From Clostridium caldaquaticum (lineage in GTDB: Bacteria; Bacillota; Clostridia; Clostridiales; Clostridiaceae), in the NCBI RefSeq assembly GCF_023806125.1, contig NZ_JAMSKT010000007.1, positions 80,118-144,117 of the forward strand: a stretch of 64,000 bases of DNA, read 5' to 3'. The notes beneath the pieces were generated by a model. It ran no database searches. It saw nothing but the letters and a program-made list of their open reading frames with translations, and was not told where the DNA came from. Positions 28,441 to 38,636 of the stretch are shown one piece after another. Positions within the stretch are counted from its first letter, which is position 1; every line of letters starts with the position of its first letter. The translations under genes were made by a program, and so were the position numbers.

Positions 28441-30678
28441 TTGTCAAAGAAAAAATCTAAGTCAAGTTATAATTATGATATTAAAGGATTAATATATATA
28501 ACTCTCGGGATACTTTCACTGCTTAGTGTTTTTTCTTCTTCGTCCTCAGGAATTGTAGGACATTTTACAAAAAAAATTCTTTTTTCTATCTTAGGACTAG
28601 GTGCATATATTTTCCCATTTTTTATAATATTTTTAGGATTTTGTTTAATTATTAAAAAAGGGCTAATAAGCATTAGTAAGAAATTTTATGGTATACTTTT
28701 ATTATTAGAAACTATATTATTAACATTGCAAATGATAAATATTAACTTATACTATAATTATGAAGATATTATATCAGGAGTTATAAAAATATATAATTCT
28801 AATAGTGTCATTCACGGTGGAATAATTAGTTATCTTATTACAATATCGTTATATAAACTTTTTGGAATTATTGGTTCTTTTATTATATTGATATTCTTAT
28901 ATATTTTATCCTTCATATTGATATGGCAAATATCTTTGTATGATGTCATTGTTTACTTAAATTCAAACTTTAAGTTTAAAAAAATAGAAAAAAATAAGGT
29001 TTTTTCAAAAGAAAAAAACGAAGTAGAAGCTGATGTTCTAATTGCAAGTGATGCAGCTAAAGAGGATTTCATTAAGAAAGTAAATAATAAAATAAAGATA
29101 ATAGATTTTATAAAATCTTCTAATATTAATAATGAACAAGCAGTAGAGCAAACTATTCAAGAAGATAAAATAGACCAATTAATAAATATTGAGCTTGAAG
29201 AACAAATAAATAAAAATTCTACCGATACAGGAATGGAATACATTGCACCCTCTTCAGAATTATTAAATTTAAATAGTTCTTTAAAGCTTAATAAAGAAGA
29301 TAAAAGAGAGTTAATAAATAATGCAAGTAAGCTTGAGGAAACTTTAATTAGCTTTGGTGTTGAAGCTAAAGTAGTTCAAGTTACTAAGGGACCTTCTGTT
29401 ACAAGATTTGAAATACAACCACAGGCAGGAGTAAAAGTAAGCAAAATAGTTAATTTGGCTGACGATATTGCATTAAGTTTAGCAGCATCTGGTGTTAGAA
29501 TTGAAGCTCCTATACCAGGTAAATCTGCGGTAGGAATTGAAGTCCCAAATAAGGAACTTACCGCAGTATTTTTACGAGAAGTAATTGAATCACAAGAATT
29601 TATAGATAATAACAAAAATTTGGCCTTTTGTCTTGGTAAAGATATTTCTGGCAACTGTGTGGTTTCAGATTTATCTAAAATGCCTCATGTTCTAATTGCA
29701 GGAGCTACTGGTTCAGGTAAGAGTGTATGCATAAATACGTTAATAGTTAGTTTGCTTTATAAATATTCACCTGAAGATGTAAAACTGCTTATGATAGATC
29801 CAAAAGTAGTAGAATTAAGCGTATATAATGGAATACCTCATTTATTAATACCTGTTGTTACTGAGCCTAAAAAAGCGGCTGGTGCATTAAACTGGGCTGT
29901 TAATGAAATGACTAAAAGATATAAAATTTTTGCAGAAAATAATGTTAGAAATATTGAAAGCTATAACGAACTTGTCCAAAAAGGTAAATTAGAAGATAAG
30001 CTTCCTTGGATTGTTATTATTGTAGACGAACTTGCTGATTTAATGATGGTATGTCCTAATGATATAGAAGATTATATAGGAAGATTAGCTCAAATGGCTA
30101 GAGCAGCTGGAATGCATCTTGTTATAGCTACACAAAGACCTTCTGTTGATGTTATAACAGGTGTAATTAAGGCTAATATCCCTTCTAGAATTTCTTTTGC
30201 TGTATCTAGTCAAATTGACTCTAGAACTATTTTAGATACTGCTGGAGCTGAAAAGCTACTTGGGAAAGGCGATATGTTGTTTTATCCAGTAGGTGAATCA
30301 AAACCTATAAGAATACAAGGTGCTTTTATATCAGAAGAAGAAGTGGAAAGAGTTGTGTCTTTTATTAAAAATCAAAAGACGCAAATCGAATATAAAAACG
30401 AAATTTTAGAAGAACTTGATCATAATAGTACTGAAACAAATTCAGAAGAGCTTGACAGTCTTATAAATGAAGCCGTTAAAATTGTTGTTGACGCAGGACA
30501 AGCTTCAACTTCATTAATACAGAGAAAGCTGAGAATAGGTTATAACAGAGCTGCTAGAATAATCGAACAAATGGAAGAACTTGGAATTATCTCTAGTAAA
30601 GATGGTAGTAAGCCTAGACAAATACTACTAGATAAGGAAACAGCATTAAATGTAAACTACCTTCAGGCTAACAAATAA
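28441..30678 (+). CDS. ftsK: FtsK/SpoIIIE-family DNA translocase
   Basis: Septal DNA pump that clears chromosomes from the division or sporulation septum. The TTG at 28441 lies 6 nt after AAGGAGGTG and gives 745 aa; GTG at 28432 overlaps the ribosome site. About four membrane helices occupy residues 15-175, then a charged linker. The FtsK alpha/beta domains carry Walker A GATGSGKS at residue 421 and Walker [15 protein letters not shown]-terminal gamma winged helix (about 680-745) reads the KOPS/SRS sequence. The name spoIIIE is equally possible. Confidence 0.95.
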   Translation: MSKKKSKSSYNYDIKGLIYITLGILSLLSVFSSSSSGIVGHFTKKILFSILGLGAYIFPFFIIFLGFCLIIKKGLISISKKFYGILLLLETILLTLQMININLYYNYEDIISGVIKIYNSNSVIHGGIISYLITISLYKLFGIIGSFIILIFLYILSFILIWQISLYDVIVYLNSNFKFKKIEKNKVFSKEKNEVEADVLIASDAAKEDFIKKVNNKIKIIDFIKSSNINNEQAVEQTIQEDKIDQLINIELEEQINKNSTDTGMEYIAPSSELLNLNSSLKLNKEDKRELINNASKLEETLISFGVEAKVVQVTKGPSVTRFEIQPQAGVKVSKIVNLADDIALSLAASGVRIEAPIPGKSAVGIEVPNKELTAVFLREVIESQEFIDNNKNLAFCLGKDISGNCVVSDLSKMPHVLIAGATGSGKSVCINTLIVSLLYKYSPEDVKLLMIDPKVVELSVYNGIPHLLIPVVTEPKKAAGALNWAVNEMTKRYKIFAENNVRNIESYNELVQKGKLEDKLPWIVIIVDELADLMMVCPNDIEDYIGRLAQMARAAGMHLVIATQRPSVDVITGVIKANIPSRISFAVSSQIDSRTILDTAGAEKLLGKGDMLFYPVGESKPIRIQGAFISEEEVERVVSFIKNQKTQIEYKNEILEELDHNSTETNSEELDSLINEAVKIVVDAGQASTSLIQRKLRIGYNRAARIIEQMEELGIISSKDGSKPRQILLDKETALNVNYLQANK

Positions 30679-30756
30679 TTTAAATAGTACTTGTTTATTT
30701 ATTAAATCAGATTTAAAATGTAGTATGTATTTATATTAACTATGGGAGGAAGACTT

Positions 30757-32091
30757 GTGGAAAAACTTAAGTTTGGAATTATTAGTTTAGGCTGTGATAA
30801 GAATAGAATTGATTCAGAGTTAGCTATAGGAAGACTTAATAAAAATTATGAGTTAGTAAATAACCCTAAAGAGGCAGATATTATTCTTGTAAATACCTGT
30901 GGTTTTATAGAATCTTCTAAACAAGAATCAATAAATACAATTCTTGAGATGGCAGAATATAAGAAAAGATATAAGTGTAAAATTCTAATAGTAACTGGTT
31001 GCTTAAGTCAGCGTTATAAAGAAGAACTTTTAGAATTAATGCCAGAAATTGATATTATGTTAGGAGTAAATAATTACGATAAACTTTTAGAAAGTATAGA
31101 AGAATTTTTGAAAAACAAAAATAGATTATCTTATTATGATTATAGTGATAGTTTAATTACTGAGGGAGAACGAGTTATAACAACAGGTAAATCTACAGCT
31201 TATTTGAAAATAAGTGAAGGTTGTGATAATTTATGCACCTATTGTATAATACCTAAAATTAGAGGAAAGTATAGAAGTAGAAAAATGGAAGATATTGTAT
31301 CTGAAGCTAAAACACTTGCTCAAAATGGTGTTGTTGAAATAATACTTGTAGCACAGGATACTACCATGTATGGAATCGACTTATATAAAGAGAAAAAGCT
31401 GCCTGCTTTAATAAGAGAATTATCTAATATTGAAGAAATAAAGTGGATAAGGTTACTGTATTGTTATCCTGAGGAAATAACTGATGAATTAATACAAGAA
31501 ATTGCAGATAATTCAAAGGTATGCAAGTATATTGATATGCCAATTCAGCATATAAGTAACACTGTTCTAAAAAGAATGAATAGAAGAGGTAAAAAAGAAG
31601 AAATAATAAGAAGTATAACTAAAATGAGAGATAAAATAATGGATTTGTGTTTACGTACCTCTATTATAGTTGGATTTCCTGGAGAATCAGATAGTGAGTT
31701 CAATGAATTAAAGGAATTTGTTCAAGATATAAAATTCAATAAACTAGGTGTATTCAAATATTCTCAAGAAGAAGATACACCTGCTTCAAATTTTGATAAC
31801 CAAATCCCTACAGAAATAAAAGAACAGAGAGAAAAAGAATTAATGCTTTTGCAGCAAAAAATATCTAAAAAAATAAACATGGATAAAATTGGAAAGGTAT
31901 ATGATGTTTTAGTAGAGGGTACTAAAAATGGAATGTATGTTGGAAGAAGTTTTGAAATGGCTCCAGAAATAGATGGTGAAATTTTCTTTAGTTGTGATAC
32001 AATAGTAGATATCGGTAAAATTGTACCTGTTAAAATTACTAAAGCATTAGAATATGATTTAATAGGAGTTGTTTACTATGAATCTTGCTAA
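30757..32091 (+). CDS. rimO: Ribosomal protein S12 methylthiotransferase RimO
   Basis: Radical-SAM enzyme that adds a methylthio group to Asp of ribosomal protein S12. The GTG at 30757, 6 nt after GGGAGGA, gives 444 aa starting MEKLKFGIISLGCDKNRIDSE. The N-terminal UPF0004 domain supplies three Cys (SLGCDKN, NTCGFI, TGCLSQRY), the radical-SAM Cys are in CDNLCTYCIIPKIRG, and a TRAM domain ends the protein. The related MiaB is encoded at 50724 on the other strand. Confidence 0.95.
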   Translation: MEKLKFGIISLGCDKNRIDSELAIGRLNKNYELVNNPKEADIILVNTCGFIESSKQESINTILEMAEYKKRYKCKILIVTGCLSQRYKEELLELMPEIDIMLGVNNYDKLLESIEEFLKNKNRLSYYDYSDSLITEGERVITTGKSTAYLKISEGCDNLCTYCIIPKIRGKYRSRKMEDIVSEAKTLAQNGVVEIILVAQDTTMYGIDLYKEKKLPALIRELSNIEEIKWIRLLYCYPEEITDELIQEIADNSKVCKYIDMPIQHISNTVLKRMNRRGKKEEIIRSITKMRDKIMDLCLRTSIIVGFPGESDSEFNELKEFVQDIKFNKLGVFKYSQEEDTPASNFDNQIPTEIKEQREKELMLLQQKISKKINMDKIGKVYDVLVEGTKNGMYVGRSFEMAPEIDGEIFFSCDTIVDIGKIVPVKITKALEYDLIGVVYYESC

Positions 32092-32623
32092 CAAACTTAC
32101 AGTTATTCGTATTTTTTTAGTTCCTATTTTTTTGATATTTATAGCTGTTAAAGAAATTCCTTACGGTACTATTATTGCTACAGCAGTTTTTATAATTGCA
32201 GCACTAACAGATAAATTAGATGGATATATAGCTAGAAGCAGAAACCAAATAACTCGCTTTGGAAAATTTATGGATCCTTTAGCGGATAAGCTTTTAGTAA
32301 CTGCAGCACTAGTTTCTCTTGTGGATTTTCAAATAATTCCAACATGGATTGCTATGATTATAATTGCAAGAGAATTTGCTGTTACTGGACTTAGGTCAAT
32401 TGCTGCATCTGAAGGTGTAGTGATTGCTGCAAGCTGGTGGGGTAAAATAAAAACTTTTGTTCAGATTGTAGCTATTATTTTTGCACTTTTAAATTTGAAC
32501 TATACAACTATCTTCTTTACAATGTCTACAAAACTTGTTATGTATATTGCTGCTTTTGTAACAATATTATCTGGAATTGATTACTTCATTAAAAATAAGG
32601 ATGCAATTAAAATAGATAAATGA
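32078..32623 (+). CDS. pgsA: CDP-diacylglycerol-glycerol-3-phosphate 3-phosphatidyltransferase
   Basis: PgsA makes phosphatidylglycerophosphate from CDP-diacylglycerol and glycerol-3-phosphate. The 181-aa membrane protein has the CDP-alcohol phosphotransferase motif DGYIARSRNQITRFGKFMD followed by PLADK, and four to five hydrophobic helices. ATG 32078 follows AGGAG; the gene overlaps rimO by 14 bp. A perfect terminator follows. Confidence 0.95.
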   Translation: MNLANKLTVIRIFLVPIFLIFIAVKEIPYGTIIATAVFIIAALTDKLDGYIARSRNQITRFGKFMDPLADKLLVTAALVSLVDFQIIPTWIAMIIIAREFAVTGLRSIAASEGVVIAASWWGKIKTFVQIVAIIFALLNLNYTTIFFTMSTKLVMYIAAFVTILSGIDYFIKNKDAIKIDK

Positions 32624-32651
32624 TTAGAATGACATAAATCGGGCATAATTT

Positions 32652-32689
32652 TAATAAAAGTTCCTAGAAATATTTAGGAACTTTTATTA
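32652..32689 (+). terminator. Terminator after pgsA
   Basis: Perfect 15-bp arms, 32652-32666 and 32675-32689, with an 8-nt loop; the 3' arm holds the T-rich stretch. It isolates recA from the upstream genes. Confidence 0.85.
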
Positions 32690-32695
32690 TACCTG

Positions 32696-32724
32696 TTGAC
32701 CAAATAATTATAATATAATATAAT
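32696..32724 (+). promoter_or_regulatory. recA sigma-A promoter
   Basis: TTGACC (32696-32701) and TATAAT (32719-32724) have a 17-nt spacer, 55 bp upstream of recA. Confidence 0.85.
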
Positions 32725-32730
32725 TATATA

Positions 32731-32742
32731 GAACAAATGTTC
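32731..32742 (+). promoter_or_regulatory. LexA operator of recA
   Basis: GAACAAATGTTC is a perfect GAAC-N4-GTTC Gram-positive LexA (DinR) box. It lies 6 nt after the -10 element, over the expected start point, which suits simple repression by the LexA encoded at 42784. Confidence 0.88.
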
Positions 32743-32779
32743 GTAATAAAGAAAGGATGTGAACCCTTAGGGGAATTAT

Positions 32780-33829
32780 ATGGATAACGAAAAATTAAAA
32801 GCAATAGAAGCTGCAATAGGTCAAATAGAAAAACAATTTGGAAAAGGTTCTATAATGAAGTTAGGTGAACATAGTATATTAAATTTGGATTCCATATCCA
32901 CTGGTTGTTTAGATTTAGATATAGCTTTAGGTATAGGTGGAGTACCAAGAGGTAGAATTATTGAAATTTTTGGACCAGAATCCTCAGGAAAAACAACTGT
33001 AGCACTTCACATTGTAGCCGAAGCACAAAAGGCTGGTGGTGCAGCAGCTTTTATTGATGCTGAGCATGCTTTAGATCCAACTTATGCAAAAGCATTAGGT
33101 GTAGATATTGATAACTTAGTAGTGTCTCAACCAGATACAGGAGAGCAAGCATTAGAAATTGCAGAAGCTCTAGTTAGATCTGGTGCAGTAGATGTAATAG
33201 TTGTCGACTCTGTAGCTGCTTTAGTTCCTAGAGCAGAAATAGAAGGTGAAATGGGAGATTCTCATGTTGGGCTTCAAGCAAGACTTATGTCTCAAGCTCT
33301 TAGAAAGTTAGCAGGATCTATAAATAAATCAAAATGTGTTGCTATATTCATTAATCAGCTTCGTGAAAAGGTTGGAGTTATGTTTGGTAATCCGGAGACT
33401 ACACCTGGAGGTAGAGCACTTAAATTTTATGCTTCAGTTAGATTGGATGTTAGAAAGTCTGATTCAATAAAACAAGGTGAAGATGTTATTGGTAGTAGAA
33501 CAAAAGTAAAGGTAATAAAAAACAAGGTAGCTCCTCCTTTTAAAATAGCTGAATTTGATATCATGTATGGTCAAGGTATATCATCAGAAGGAAATGTTCT
33601 AGATGTAGGTGTAAAAGAAGAAATAATACAAAAGAGTGGAGCTTGGTTCTCTTATAATGAAGTTAGATTAGGTCAAGGCAGAGAAAATGCGAAACAGTTT
33701 TTAAGAGAAAATCCTGAAATTCTTTTAGAAATAGAGAACAAGATAAGAGAAAAATATAACTTGCCTATTTTCAATAAAACATCTGTGGAAAAAGTAGAAA
33801 CTCAAAAAAAAGATAATAAGGATAAGTAA
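32780..33829 (+). CDS. recA: Recombinase RecA
   Basis: RecA drives strand exchange and LexA self-cleavage in the SOS response. The 349-aa protein has Walker A GPESSGKT at residues 65-72, [10 protein letters not shown], the L2 region [20 protein letters not shown] and a charged C-terminal tail. The start follows a G-rich leader ending GGGGAATTAT. It is expressed from its own LexA-controlled promoter and ends in a terminator. Confidence 0.99.
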   Translation: MDNEKLKAIEAAIGQIEKQFGKGSIMKLGEHSILNLDSISTGCLDLDIALGIGGVPRGRIIEIFGPESSGKTTVALHIVAEAQKAGGAAAFIDAEHALDPTYAKALGVDIDNLVVSQPDTGEQALEIAEALVRSGAVDVIVVDSVAALVPRAEIEGEMGDSHVGLQARLMSQALRKLAGSINKSKCVAIFINQLREKVGVMFGNPETTPGGRALKFYASVRLDVRKSDSIKQGEDVIGSRTKVKVIKNKVAPPFKIAEFDIMYGQGISSEGNVLDVGVKEEIIQKSGAWFSYNEVRLGQGRENAKQFLRENPEILLEIENKIREKYNLPIFNKTSVEKVETQKKDNKDK

Positions 33830-33860
33830 TTGATATCAGCCTTTCAATTACTTAATTTTT
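33823..33860 (+). terminator. Terminator overlapping the recA stop
   Basis: Perfect 11-bp arms (33823-33833 and 33844-33854) include the recA stop codon and are followed by a TTTTT run. Confidence 0.7.
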
Positions 33861-33892
33861 CATGCTTCAGCTTTGATAGACTATTTATTGAC

Positions 33893-33921
33893 TTGACACT
33901 ATAATAAAACTAATATAAAAT
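33893..33921 (+). promoter_or_regulatory. Predicted sigma-A promoter of rny
   Basis: TTGACA (33893-33898, consensus) and TAAAAT (33916-33921) have a 17-nt spacer. The leader would be about 110 nt. Confidence 0.7.
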
Positions 33922-34040
33922 AGAATACAAATACTGGTTTAGCATATTCAAATTATTGCCAATTGAATAAATATAACACCTTTTCTAAGCTTTTATATTA
34001 CAATTTTCATTTATGCAAAAGAAGCAAAGGAGGTGTTAAT

Positions 34041-35588
34041 ATGACACAAGAAAGTTTTATTTTTGTAATTGGCGTTTTAATTGCTGCTGCAGTGGTTTTA
34101 GCTACTGTAGTATATGTAAGAAAAAATATATCTCAAGCAAAAGTTTCACAAGCTGAAGAAGAAGCTAAAAGAATTATTGAAGAATCCATTAAAAAAGCAG
34201 AATCATTAAAGAAAGAAGCTGTTCTTGAAGCAAAAGAAGAAGTTCATAAACTCAGAACAGATTTTGAAAAAGAGTCTAGAGATAGAAGAAATGAAATTCA
34301 AAGACTCGAAAGAAGATTGATTCAACGCGAAGAGTTATTGGATAAGAAAAGTGATACCATTGAAAAAAGAGATGAAAACCTTAATAAAAAGCAGCAAGAA
34401 ATTCAAGCTTTAGAACAGGAAGTACAAGAACTTTATTTAAAGCAAAGAAATGAGCTTGAGAGGTTATCTGGCCTAACATCAGAAGAAGCTAAGCAAATTC
34501 TGTTAGATGAAGTCAGAAAAGAAATTAAACATGACGCAGCCATGTTAGTAAAAGAAGTAGAAAGTAAGGCGAAAGAAGAAGCTGATAAAAAAGCAAGAGA
34601 AATTATTACTTGTGCTATTCAAAGATGTGCAGCAGATCATGTAGCGGAAACTACAGTACATGTTGTTGCTTTACCTAATGATGAAATGAAAGGTAGAATT
34701 ATAGGAAGAGAAGGAAGAAACATCCGAACGCTTGAAACTCTCACGGGTATAGATTTAATTATTGATGATACTCCAGAGGCGGTAATTCTTTCTGGTTTTG
34801 ATCCTATAAGAAGGGAAGTAGCTCGAATAGCTTTAGAAAAATTAATTGTAGATGGAAGAATCCATCCAGCAAGAATTGAAGAAATGGTTGAAAAAGCTAA
34901 AAAAGAAGTTGAAAACCATATTAAAGAGGAAGGCGAACAAGCCACATTCGAAACAGGTATACATGGTCTTAATTCTGAGTTAATAAAGCTCCTTGGAAGA
35001 TTAAAGTATAGAACTAGTTATGGCCAAAATGTATTAAAGCATTCTATTGAAGTTGCTTATTTATCTGGTTTAATGGCTGCTGAATTAGGATTGGATGTTT
35101 CGATAGCTAAGAGAGCTGGATTACTTCATGATATTGGGAAAGCTGTAGATCATGAAGTAGAAGGTCCACATGCTATTATTGGAGCAGATTTAGCAAAAAA
35201 ATATCATGAATCACCTATTATAGTTAATGCTATTGGTGCTCATCATGGTGATGTAGAATTCTTATCTTTAGAAGCAGTTCTTGTTCAAGCGGCAGACGCT
35301 ATTTCAGCTGCAAGACCTGGAGCAAGAAGAGAAACCTTAGAGGCGTATATTAAGAGGTTAGAAAAATTAGAGGAAATTGCAAACTTATATGAAGGCGTTG
35401 ATAAGTCATATGCTATTCAAGCAGGAAGAGAAATAAGAATAATGGTTAAACCTGATGAAGTTGATGATGCAGGTGCTATTGAGTTAGCTAGAAATATTGT
35501 TAAAAAAATAGAAAATGAGTTGGAATATCCTGGTCAGATTAAAGTTAATGTCATTAGGGAAACCCGTTCTATTGAATACGCAAAATAG
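34041..35588 (+). CDS. rny: Ribonuclease Y
   Basis: RNase Y is the main membrane-bound endoribonuclease of Firmicutes mRNA decay. The ATG at 34041, after AAAGGAGGTG, gives 515 aa, the usual length; the open frame runs further upstream but without a ribosome site. The order is an N-terminal membrane helix (residues 5-27), a long coiled coil (about 30-200), a KH domain with [19 protein letters not shown], and an HD domain with the metal pair in [12 protein letters not shown] (His363-Asp364). Confidence 0.98.
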   Translation: MTQESFIFVIGVLIAAAVVLATVVYVRKNISQAKVSQAEEEAKRIIEESIKKAESLKKEAVLEAKEEVHKLRTDFEKESRDRRNEIQRLERRLIQREELLDKKSDTIEKRDENLNKKQQEIQALEQEVQELYLKQRNELERLSGLTSEEAKQILLDEVRKEIKHDAAMLVKEVESKAKEEADKKAREIITCAIQRCAADHVAETTVHVVALPNDEMKGRIIGREGRNIRTLETLTGIDLIIDDTPEAVILSGFDPIRREVARIALEKLIVDGRIHPARIEEMVEKAKKEVENHIKEEGEQATFETGIHGLNSELIKLLGRLKYRTSYGQNVLKHSIEVAYLSGLMAAELGLDVSIAKRAGLLHDIGKAVDHEVEGPHAIIGADLAKKYHESPIIVNAIGAHHGDVEFLSLEAVLVQAADAISAARPGARRETLEAYIKRLEKLEEIANLYEGVDKSYAIQAGREIRIMVKPDEVDDAGAIELARNIVKKIENELEYPGQIKVNVIRETRSIEYAK

Positions 35589-35593
35589 ATAGT

Positions 35594-35625
35594 TAAGCTA
35601 CTGATTTTTGTCAGTAGCTTATATT
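35594..35625 (+). terminator. Terminator after rny
   Basis: TAAGCTACTGA (35594-35604) pairs with TCAGTAGCTTA (35611-35621), a perfect 11-bp stem, followed by TATT. Confidence 0.7.
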
Positions 35626-35653
35626 ATAATATTAAAAATTTTTTAGACAAATA

Positions 35654-35680
35654 AAAGGATTTTTATATTTAATGTAGAAT
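35654..35680 (+). promoter_or_regulatory. Sigma-H-like promoter of spoVS
   Basis: AAAGGATTT (35654-35662), an 11-nt spacer and GTAGAAT (35674-35680) match the sigma-H consensus. spoVS is a known sigma-H gene in Bacillus, which supports the call. Confidence 0.65.
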
Positions 35681-35736
35681 ATTATAGTTAATATGCAAAA
35701 ATTATTGTAGTTCTTATTTTTAGGAGGATAGTTATC

Positions 35737-35997
35737 ATGGAAGTATTAAAAGTTTCAGCAAAATCTAATCTAAATTCTGTAGCAGGAGCTTTAGCAGGTG
35801 TATTAAGAGAAAATGGTACTGTGGAAATTCAAGCTATTGGAGCTGGTGCAATTAATCAAGCTATAAAATCAGTAGCGATAGCTAGAGGTTTTGTAGCTCC
35901 TAGCGGAATTGACTTAATCTGCATTCCTGCATTTACAGATATACAAATTGAAGGTGAGAATAGAACTGCTATAAAGCTTATAGTCCAATCAAGATAA
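35737..35997 (+). CDS. spoVS: Stage V sporulation protein S
   Basis: SpoVS is a small Alba-like protein that affects septation and later sporulation stages in Bacillus. The 86-aa sequence is nearly invariant in the family: MEVLKVSAKSNLNSVAGAL, IQAIGAGAINQAIKSVAIAR and the C-terminal PAFTDIQIEGENRTAIKLIV. The ATG follows AGGAGG. It follows rny, as in Bacillus, and has a sigma-H-like promoter. Confidence 0.97.
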   Translation: MEVLKVSAKSNLNSVAGALAGVLRENGTVEIQAIGAGAINQAIKSVAIARGFVAPSGIDLICIPAFTDIQIEGENRTAIKLIVQSR

Positions 35998-36149
35998 GTT
36001 TCGAAGGCACTTGATTTCATAATTGTTTAAACAATATTATTGTATTCTGTACATATAAATAAAAAGTATTTATAATAGGTATACTAAAGTATATATTTTA
36101 ATTATTAATTTATCTTAATATTTTATTTTAATAAAAATAGGTGTTTAAT

Positions 36150-36980
36150 ATGCAGTTTTCAGATTTACATATTCATTCAAGATACTCTGATGGAATGTTA
36201 TGGCCAGAAAAAATAATAAGTATTGCTAGTAAAAAGAAAATAAAATGTATATCTATTACAGATCATGATACAATCGACTCTCAGCATAATGTTTCAGTGT
36301 TAGGAGAGAAATTTAATGTGATTGTAGTGCCAGGATTAGAACTTAGTACTGAATACAAAGAAAGAGAAATTCATATTTTAGGATATTTTATAAATATACA
36401 TAATGAAAATTTAAAAAAAACATTGACTAAAATAAAAGAAAGTCGAATTTTTAGAGCTAAAGAAATTATTAATAGATTAAATAAAATAAATATACATATT
36501 AATTTTGAAGATATATATAGGGATGAAGTATCTATAGGTAGACCTCATATTGCTAACGCTTTAGTTAGTGCTGGTTATGCAAATAATATGCGTGAGGCTT
36601 TTCATCAATATTTAATAAAAGGAAGACCAGAATATGTTGATAGATATAAAATCCATTATAAGGATGCCTTAAGATTAATAAGTGAATGTAATGGTTTATC
36701 GGTACTAGCTCATCCGGGGGAAATTTATAAAGGTATTTCTATTGAAGAAATAATAAAAGAATTCAAGGTTTATGGACTTAAAGGAATTGAAGTATTCCAT
36801 CCCTCTCATACATCAAAACAAATAAATGATTATTATAATTTAGCCAAAAAATATTCGCTTGTAATAACTGGTGGAAGCGATTGTCATGGTGTAATGCATG
36901 ATAATGAACTGCTTATGGGAAGTGTTGGTATAGATGAGAAGCTAACCAATAAATTCTTAAGTTTAAAATTCAACAAATAA
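36150..36980 (+). CDS. PHP-domain phosphoesterase (TrpH/YciV-like)
   Basis: A 276-aa PHP-family metal-dependent phosphoesterase. Metal-binding motifs in order are DLHIHSRYSDG, ITDHDTIDS, PGLELSTEY, LAHPGE and GGSDCHG. Characterised relatives act as 3',5'-nucleotide bisphosphate phosphatases or 5'-3' exonucleases on short RNA (RNase AM); the substrate here is not known. ATG 36150 has a modest AGGTG site. An aminotransferase gene follows 16 bp later, without an obvious functional link. Confidence 0.88.
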   Translation: MQFSDLHIHSRYSDGMLWPEKIISIASKKKIKCISITDHDTIDSQHNVSVLGEKFNVIVVPGLELSTEYKEREIHILGYFINIHNENLKKTLTKIKESRIFRAKEIINRLNKINIHINFEDIYRDEVSIGRPHIANALVSAGYANNMREAFHQYLIKGRPEYVDRYKIHYKDALRLISECNGLSVLAHPGEIYKGISIEEIIKEFKVYGLKGIEVFHPSHTSKQINDYYNLAKKYSLVITGGSDCHGVMHDNELLMGSVGIDEKLTNKFLSLKFNK

Positions 36981-36996
36981 ATCGGAGGAATTTAGT

Positions 36997-38190
36997 ATGA
37001 TTTTTTCAAAAAAAGCAGAACAAATATCGCCGTCTATTACTTTATCAATAGATGCAAAAGCTAAAGCAATGAAAGCACAAGGAATTGATGTTATAGGTTT
37101 CGGAGCAGGGGAACCTGATTTTAATACTCCAATTAATATTCAACAAGCGGCAATTGATGCAATAAAAAATGGGTTTACTAAGTATACTGCAGCATCTGGA
37201 ATTAAAGAATTAAAAGATGCTATTATAAATAAATTCAAAATAGATAATAACTTAATTTATTCTTCCTCGCAAATTATCGTTTCAACAGGAGCAAAACAGT
37301 GCTTATCTAATGCCTTTCAATCAATTTTAAATCCTGGAGATGAAGTGATTATTCCTATTCCATATTGGGTAAGTTACCCTGAATTAGTAAAACTGTCCGA
37401 TGGTGTGCCAGTTTTCGTTGAAACTGATGAAAAGAATTTTTTTAAGTATACTATTGAATCTTTACAAAGGGTATTAACGAATAAAAGCAAAGTGTTATTA
37501 TTAAATAGTCCTAGTAATCCGACAGGGACTGTATATTCTAAAGAGGAATTACATGCTTTAGCAGAATTTGCAAGAGAAAATGATTTAATTATTATCTCAG
37601 ATGAAATTTATGAAAAACTTATTTATGGTGAAGAAAAACATATAAGTATAGCATCCATATCAGAAGATGCTTATAATAGAACCATAGTAATAAATGGAGT
37701 ATCTAAATCTTATGCTATGACTGGTTGGAGAATTGGTTATGCAGCTTGTGGTAATGAAAAAATTGCTAAATTGATGTCTAATATTCAAAGTCATACTACT
37801 TCGAATCCGAACTCCATAGCTCAATATGCTGCAGTAGAAGCTTTAACGGGTCCTCAAGATACTATTGAATATATGATTAAAGAGTTTAAATCTAGAAGAG
37901 ACTATATGGTAGATAGAATAAACAGTATGAAATATATATCTTGTATAAAGCCAAGCGGTGCTTTTTACGTAATGATTAATATTACTGATTTATTAGATAA
38001 AAAAGTTGATGGAAACATTATAGAAAATTCATTAAATTTTTCAAGTATTCTATTAGAAAAGGAAAAAGTAGCTGTTGTTCCTGGAAGTGCATTCGGAGTT
38101 GATAATTATATTAGGTTATCTTATGCTACATCTATAAAGAATATTGAAATTGGATTAGATAGATTAGAGCATTTTTTAAATAATTTATAA
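36997..38190 (+). CDS. Class I/II pyridoxal phosphate-dependent aminotransferase (aspartate-type)
   Basis: A 397-aa fold-type I aminotransferase of the aspartate aminotransferase Ib group. It opens with ITLSIDAKAKAMKAQGIDVI and has GAGEPDFNTP, NSPSNPTGTVYS, and the PLP Lys in VSKSYAMTGWRIGY. The C-terminal Arg is in NYIRLSYATS. The likely substrates are aspartate or related amino acids and 2-oxoglutarate. The ATG follows TCGGAGG. Confidence 0.93.
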   Translation: MIFSKKAEQISPSITLSIDAKAKAMKAQGIDVIGFGAGEPDFNTPINIQQAAIDAIKNGFTKYTAASGIKELKDAIINKFKIDNNLIYSSSQIIVSTGAKQCLSNAFQSILNPGDEVIIPIPYWVSYPELVKLSDGVPVFVETDEKNFFKYTIESLQRVLTNKSKVLLLNSPSNPTGTVYSKEELHALAEFARENDLIIISDEIYEKLIYGEEKHISIASISEDAYNRTIVINGVSKSYAMTGWRIGYAACGNEKIAKLMSNIQSHTTSNPNSIAQYAAVEALTGPQDTIEYMIKEFKSRRDYMVDRINSMKYISCIKPSGAFYVMINITDLLDKKVDGNIIENSLNFSSILLEKEKVAVVPGSAFGVDNYIRLSYATSIKNIEIGLDRLEHFLNNL

Positions 38191-38270
38191 TAAGACAAAA
38201 ATTAAATAATTTCTTAAAATAAAATTACAAAAAACTCTTATAACATTTAATTAAAATAATGAATTTATCA

Positions 38271-38298
38271 TTGTATTATATTCAAAAAATGCTATAAT
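38271..38298 (+). promoter_or_regulatory. Predicted promoter of the HPr-like gene
   Basis: TTGTAT (38271-38276) and TATAAT (38293-38298) have a 16-nt spacer, 45 bp before the start codon. Confidence 0.55.
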
Positions 38299-38342
38299 AT
38301 TAATGATAGTTTAATAATATTATGTGTAGAGGTGATATAAAA

Positions 38343-38603
38343 TTGGTAACTAAAGAAGTGTTAGTTAAAAATTCAACAGGATTACATGCTAGACCAGCAA
38401 CTTTATTAGTTAAGAAAGCATCATCCTTTAAATCAGACGTAAGTATAGAATTTAACGGAAGAAAGGCTAATGTTAAAAGTCTAATAGGCGTTTTATCATT
38501 AGGTGTTACAAAAAACTCCACAGTTAAAGTTATAGCTTCTGGAGATGATGAAAATTTAGCAGTTGAAGAAATTGTTAAATTAATAGATTCTTTAGAGGAA
38601 TAA
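38343..38603 (+). CDS. ptsH: Phosphocarrier protein HPr
   Basis: HPr passes phosphate from PEP and Enzyme I to sugar-specific PTS components. The TTG at 38343, 8 nt after GAGGTG, gives 86 aa. His15 lies in STGLHARPA and the regulatory Ser46 in NVKSLIGVLSLGV, so both the catalytic site and the HPr-kinase site are present; a Crh-like protein would lack His15. Enzyme I is not adjacent, and the gene appears monocistronic. Confidence 0.92.
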   Translation: MVTKEVLVKNSTGLHARPATLLVKKASSFKSDVSIEFNGRKANVKSLIGVLSLGVTKNSTVKVIASGDDENLAVEEIVKLIDSLEE

Positions 38604-38636
38604 ATAAAAGGCTCAGATATTTGAGCCTTTTATTTA
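38601..38636. terminator. Bidirectional terminator between ptsH and the DUF378 gene
   Basis: Perfect 15-bp arms (38601-38615 and 38622-38636) with a 6-nt loop lie at the ends of two convergent genes. The T-rich 3' arm serves the + strand and the A-rich 5' arm serves the minus strand. Confidence 0.85.

Noticed and set aside
33963..34040. N-terminal extension of RNase Y
   Set aside because: No ribosome site before 33963, and the ATG at 34041 follows AAAGGAGGTG and begins the normal membrane anchor.
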